Assembly (NCBI RefSeq): GCF_000003605.2
Contig: NW_003137821.1
Coordinates: 239,570-252,204 of the forward strand
Length of the DNA stretch: 12,635 nucleotides
Reading direction: 5' to 3'
Origin: Saccoglossus kowalevskii
Lineage: Eukaryota > Hemichordata > Enteropneusta > Harrimaniidae
The notes under the pieces are model-generated. The model was not told where the DNA came from. It saw nothing but the letters and a program-made list of their open reading frames with translations, and did no database searches. Within the stretch, counting starts at the first letter, position 1; each line of letters starts with the position of its first letter. A program made the position numbers and the translations under genes. Positions 10,019-12,635 of the stretch are shown in pieces.

Positions 10019-10028
10019 CTGATTGGCT
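10019..10028 (-). promoter_or_regulatory. CCAAT box (NF-Y-like), minus strand
   Basis: A second exact CTGATTGGCT (AGCCAATCAG on the minus strand), as at 7243-7252. No initiator or gene start is evident around it. Confidence 0.25.
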
Positions 10029-10224
10029 GGCTGAATTCGACTGCCACTGAAATTTAAAAATATTTATAAAAATAAAGAAAACAGTTTTTTTGTTTGCCAA
10101 GTTTATCTCCAAGTGTTATTTGATTTGGAGTTAATACGGTAATTAATATAAAAGCCAATATATTTACATGTACATTCTTTCTTTTCTGTTCAACTTTACG
10201 GATGTCCAAACAAGGATAGGATTC

Positions 10225-10253
10225 AATAATAATTATAATTATTATTATTATTA
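10225..10253. repeat. (AAT/ATT)n trinucleotide microsatellite
   Basis: AATAATAATTATAATT is followed by uninterrupted ATT units, so the tract is partly self-complementary at its switch point. Confidence 0.88.
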
Positions 10254-10694
10254 CATGTAGCAGACCACTCCTTCTGTCATAATACCCAGTTTGACCTATA
10301 TTTACACCGTGCAAGCTAACGTGTTTAAAGGATTATTATCGGAAATATTGCACTATCTATATTTCGACCCGCATTGTTTCAGCTCAGCTAAAACTGTGCA
10401 ACCGAAACAAATCAACAGATTACGCGTTGCCAGAAATAGTATGCATAGTGGTGAGTCGAACACATAATACAGCTCTTGTTTTAGGCAAGAGCATTTGTGT
10501 TGTACTATTAACTGAGTTCGCATTATTTATATTTTTATTTGTTCATTTGTTTATTAATTTTTAAGGTATTTGTTTATTTATTAGTCGAATATATCAGAAA
10601 TCAAATTATTGTCTTATATCACATGTGATCGAACCGCTCGCACGCGTTTGAAATAGCTTTATTACTAGTATATTTTTTTCAAACATCGTTTCAT

Positions 10695-10748
10695 TTACGT
10701 CAATGAAAATCCAAAACGAGGCTGCGGTGCCACGTCATAATACGTCAT
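10695..10748. promoter_or_regulatory. Cluster of three CRE-like motifs
   Basis: TTACGTCA (10695-10702), CACGTCAT (10731-10738) and TACGTCAT (10741-10748) share the ACGTCA core in one orientation within 54 bp; the last two are 10 bases apart, one helical turn. The last runs into ATCAATCAATCA (10747-10758), a run of TGAT-type cores (minus strand) that resembles PBX/TALE homeodomain sites. This looks like a candidate bZIP-responsive element. No gene is called beside it, so the assignment is by motif only. Confidence 0.4.
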
Positions 10749-11542
10749 CAATCAATCATTCGCAGACGATAATACTCATATTTCACACGCGACCAGAACA
10801 CGACTACGTATCGTAAATAGGTGTAAAAGTTCAACAAATGTGCGTATTTAAACATATTATTAATTATAGATTTTAATCTTCCTGTCAATGTAATATGTTC
10901 CCTGTGAGTTATTTTCGTATCGGGCGGGTAGAAAATCATACCGATGTTTTTGACAGGAGCTAAGTTATTATTTCTGTCCGATTACATCAGAACCAATTTG
11001 TATCCTCGTTCGCAGTTAAGCTCATACCGCGTCCGTGTCACCGCCCCCTGCCTACATGCGAGCAAATACATAAGCCAAAGAAACCAACTTTTTGGTGTAA
11101 CAAATAAAAAATATTTTTTTTTTTTTTGATCTTATCAAAAAATCTAATTGTTATGATAGTTATAATTTAACCGATGGCGGCCATGTTGTCGGTATTGGAA
11201 CGCTTTAAGCATTTGTTCTTATCGTAAATATATTATGTCATATTTCAAACTGTAGGGTGGTGGTAAAGGGTTAAAATATATATATCGTGACTGGTGTACA
11301 TTTTTTGTTATCTTGTATTATTTCAAATTTGGTTTGACCAATACGGTACAGCATTAATGCTGGTACTTTTCATGCTTGTATGAAATGTATGACCTACTTC
11401 TATCGAATCACTTCAGTGACATTGCGGTGATACAGCGTATCCGTTGTTGTTTTTTACGATTTTCCGTCATATGTTGCAAAACATGGCCGTTGATGTTTTC
11501 TCCTGTACAACGTCGCTTTCAGAATATGTACGTATACGCTTG
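10749..11542. other. Anonymous non-genic stretch with a hairpin pair
   Basis: No supported gene. The frame at 10944-11129 (+) starts with ATG but ends by reading the T14 run as poly-Phe, and the frame at 10748-10939 (-) lacks any recognisable domain. ATGGCGGCCAT (11174-11184) resembles the YY1 core ATGGCGGC. CAGCATTAATGCTG (11349-11362) is a perfect palindrome followed closely by a TTTCAT/ATGAAA inverted repeat (11368-11385). Confidence 0.55.
11114..11127. repeat. T14 homopolymer
   Basis: Fourteen consecutive T, preceded by AAAAAATA. A plain mononucleotide tract. Confidence 0.9.
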
Positions 11543-11674
11543 TTAAGTCGCTTGTCGTCGCGCAGCGCGTGTTCGAGTTTCATGTAAATAAACAATGTAT
11601 TTTTACACGCGTTGTATACGTCGCTATAAGTCCCATATCGAACAGGACGCGGCACGACGACTGCCGCCCTTTAA
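11543..11674. mobile_element. MITE copy 2: shortened derivative of the same family
   Basis: TTAA at 11543-11546 and 11671-11674 enclose a 124-bp body. The left end contains GTCGTCGCGCAGCGCGTG, matching the left terminus at 12359 with one or two changes. The right end, GGCACGACGACTGCCGCCC followed by TTTAAAC, matches the right end of the element at 3895-4141. CATGTAAATAAACAATG corresponds to the subterminal ATGTTGATAAACATTG. The central core with TTTGACCT and GACTCC is missing, so this is an internal-deletion product or a divergent subfamily. The ATG-started frame at 11595-11822 begins inside it and is therefore not a credible gene. Confidence 0.7.
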
Positions 11675-11871
11675 ACTTAGGTCAGTGGAAAATGATGATT
11701 GTTTATCGATTGTCGTTATATTAAAATCTCCACAAAATAATATGTCTGACTGTTGTATTGTCCGAGAAATTAAGGCATTTCGAACTGCATTACAATTTTG
11801 TACTTTTTGGCATGTTATTTAACGTACACGCAATGAATTATGGGATGTAACTTCCCATTGTATATAATAAT

Positions 11872-11886
11872 AATAAAATCTTTATT
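11872..11886. terminator. Candidate bidirectional poly(A) signal
   Basis: AATAAA (11872-11877) and TTTATT (11881-11886) form an inverted pair with a 3-base loop, giving an AATAAA hexamer on both strands. It is preceded by a TAA repeat and followed by a T run near 11905. AATAAA is frequent in AT-rich DNA, and no transcript is established on either side. Confidence 0.12.
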
Positions 11887-12072
11887 ACATCCTTAGAAAT
11901 ACATTTTTTTTCTATCGGTAAATATCAATATGATAATAAATGAAAAGGCAAAAAAATGAAGAGAAAAAAATACCAATAATACAAATCAAGATAATGTTCA
12001 TTTCGTAAACGTATATGTAATTAGGATTTTATTAGGATTCCTATCAATTCATCAATTTTTTTTCATCACGTT

Positions 12073-12090
12073 TTTTCAGCATTTTCAGCA
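12073..12090. repeat. Perfect 9-bp tandem duplication
   Basis: TTTTCAGCA occurs twice head to tail, then TTTCATTTAC continues as a weaker third unit. Confidence 0.85.
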
Positions 12091-12111
12091 TTTCATTTAC
12101 ATTTCTGAATT

Positions 12112-12131
12112 CCCCCCCCCCCAAAAAAAAA
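12112..12131. repeat. C11-A9 homopolymer junction
   Basis: Eleven C are followed directly by nine A. The tract is length-unstable and error-prone. Confidence 0.9.
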
Positions 12132-12160
12132 TTGTTCGGTGACACCCTTTTTAGGTAAAT

Positions 12161-12180
12161 ACTAATAATTACTAATAATT
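12161..12180. repeat. Perfect 10-bp tandem duplication
   Basis: ACTAATAATT occurs twice head to tail. Confidence 0.9.
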
Positions 12181-12354
12181 AAAAGTACATATTCTGCCTC
12201 ACTCTCCCGCTTATTTTATTTTGGGGTTAATGGTGCGTTTTTTTTTCATTAGACAAAAATATCTATAATTTCACTGACCTTCAAAAACAAACAAAGCCTC
12301 TGATCTCAATGTGTGTCTATTATTTACAAATCTGGCATAATTTAAGAGATTCGC

Positions 12355-12635
12355 TTAAAGCGCGGTAGTCGTCGCGCTGCGCATGTGCCACATTTGTGTT
12401 GATAAACATTGATTTTCCCACAATCCAATGCGCTCTTCAAATGGAAATCACAAGTATGAGGTTTGACCTGGGCGCGACTTGCACTGATTACCGCCGGTGA
12501 CTCCTTCGATACCTTCCAATAACATGAAAATTACTTATTTGAAGCTTGGAAACGTCTCAGTTTGTACTCGTCGATCTGCGCAACAGTCAAAAAGTCGGCC
12601 ATCTTTGTTTATATGAGACCCATATATCTCGGTAC
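12355..12635. mobile_element. MITE copy 3: long form, truncated by window end
   Basis: Starts with TTAA at 12355-12358, then AGCGCGGTAGTCGTCGCGCT, the same terminus as the element at 3895-4141. From there to about 12569 it follows that copy nearly end to end, sharing TGTTGATAAACATTGAT, CCAATGCGCT, TTTGACCT, GATTACCG/AATTACCG, GAAGCTTGG/AAAGCTTGG and CAGTTTGTACTC. It carries about 12 extra bases after CATTGAT and about 33 after GTACTC. The sequence ends at ATATCTCGGTAC, about where copy 1 enters its right inverted repeat, so that terminus lies beyond the window. No coding capacity. Confidence 0.78.

Larger units (their letters stand above)
8560..10694. other. Anonymous AT-rich non-genic stretch
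   Basis: No supported gene. The frames at 8932-9147 (+, 71 codons) and 10054-10314 (-, 86 codons) have no recognisable domain; the latter reads through the ATT microsatellite as poly-Ile. CATTAAAA (9392-9399) and TTTTAATG (9413-9420) form an 8-bp inverted repeat. Otherwise it is plain AT-rich sequence. Confidence 0.6.
11675..12354. other. Low-complexity non-genic stretch between two MITEs
   Basis: No supported gene. It holds several small direct repeats and homopolymers, listed separately, within AT-rich DNA. TTAGGATT is repeated at about 12020-12040. Confidence 0.6.

Noticed and set aside
10054-10314. 86-codon minus-strand frame with a run of isoleucines
   Set aside because: The isoleucine run is the ATT microsatellite translated; the rest has no recognisable domain.
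10620-10645. GGTTCGATC on the minus strand as a tRNA or SINE B box
   Set aside because: The T-stem arms do not pair and no A box lies at the right distance.
11595-11822. 75-codon ATG-started frame as a gene
   Set aside because: It starts inside the short MITE (11543-11674) and has no recognisable domain.
1-12635. CRISPR array, prokaryotic operon or phage genes
   Set aside because: There are no regularly spaced repeats, no long open frames and no ribosome-binding-site pattern. The composition and repeats are those of animal nuclear DNA.
1-12635. LTR retrotransposon or full LINE
   Set aside because: I found no long direct repeats with TG...CA ends and no reverse transcriptase or integrase frame, apart from the weak eight-residue word near 3353-3376.

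Overview
The window looks like nuclear DNA of an animal, most likely a marine invertebrate or another non-vertebrate metazoan. The reasons are an AT-rich background without strong CpG depletion, many microsatellites and homopolymers, short terminal-inverted-repeat transposons, and animal-type transcription factor motifs. No protein-coding gene, rRNA or tRNA could be supported. All ATG-started open frames are under about 100 codons, which is expected by chance here. None has a recognisable domain, and several run through repeats. I read it as intergenic or intronic sequence. The species is not determinable from what I can see.

Layout. A (TA)n microsatellite fills 1-93. From 94 to about 2700 there is unannotated AT-rich DNA. 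A perfect 14-bp RFX-type X-box palindrome lies at 2700-2713. A 59-codon purine-rich stretch without stops lies around 3269-3448. A compact inverted-repeat element with TTAA borders (MITE-1) occupies 3895-4141. A CpG-richer stretch with an 18-C run follows. A perfect 20-bp palindrome centred on a full CRE (TGACGTCA) lies at 5294-5313, with a second full CRE at 5497-5504. The middle (about 5500-10690) is anonymous and carries scattered motifs: CCAAT boxes, CACGTG E-boxes and a pair of ATGCAAAT octamers. Three CRE-like motifs cluster at 10695-10748.

The clearest real structure is a family of small non-autonomous DNA transposons: 3895-4141 (complete), 11543-11674 (shortened derivative) and 12355-12635 (cut by the window end). 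All five visible ends abut TTAA, and the GC-rich termini contrast with the AT-rich host DNA. This fits a TTAA-targeting (piggyBac-like) MITE family, although a TA target cannot be excluded because TTAA contains TA.

The other signals are candidate cis-regulatory motifs only. Nothing in the sequence proves that they work or which gene they would serve. No new multi-gene system was found; the MITE family and the CRE/RFX/octamer motifs are the parts worth following up.
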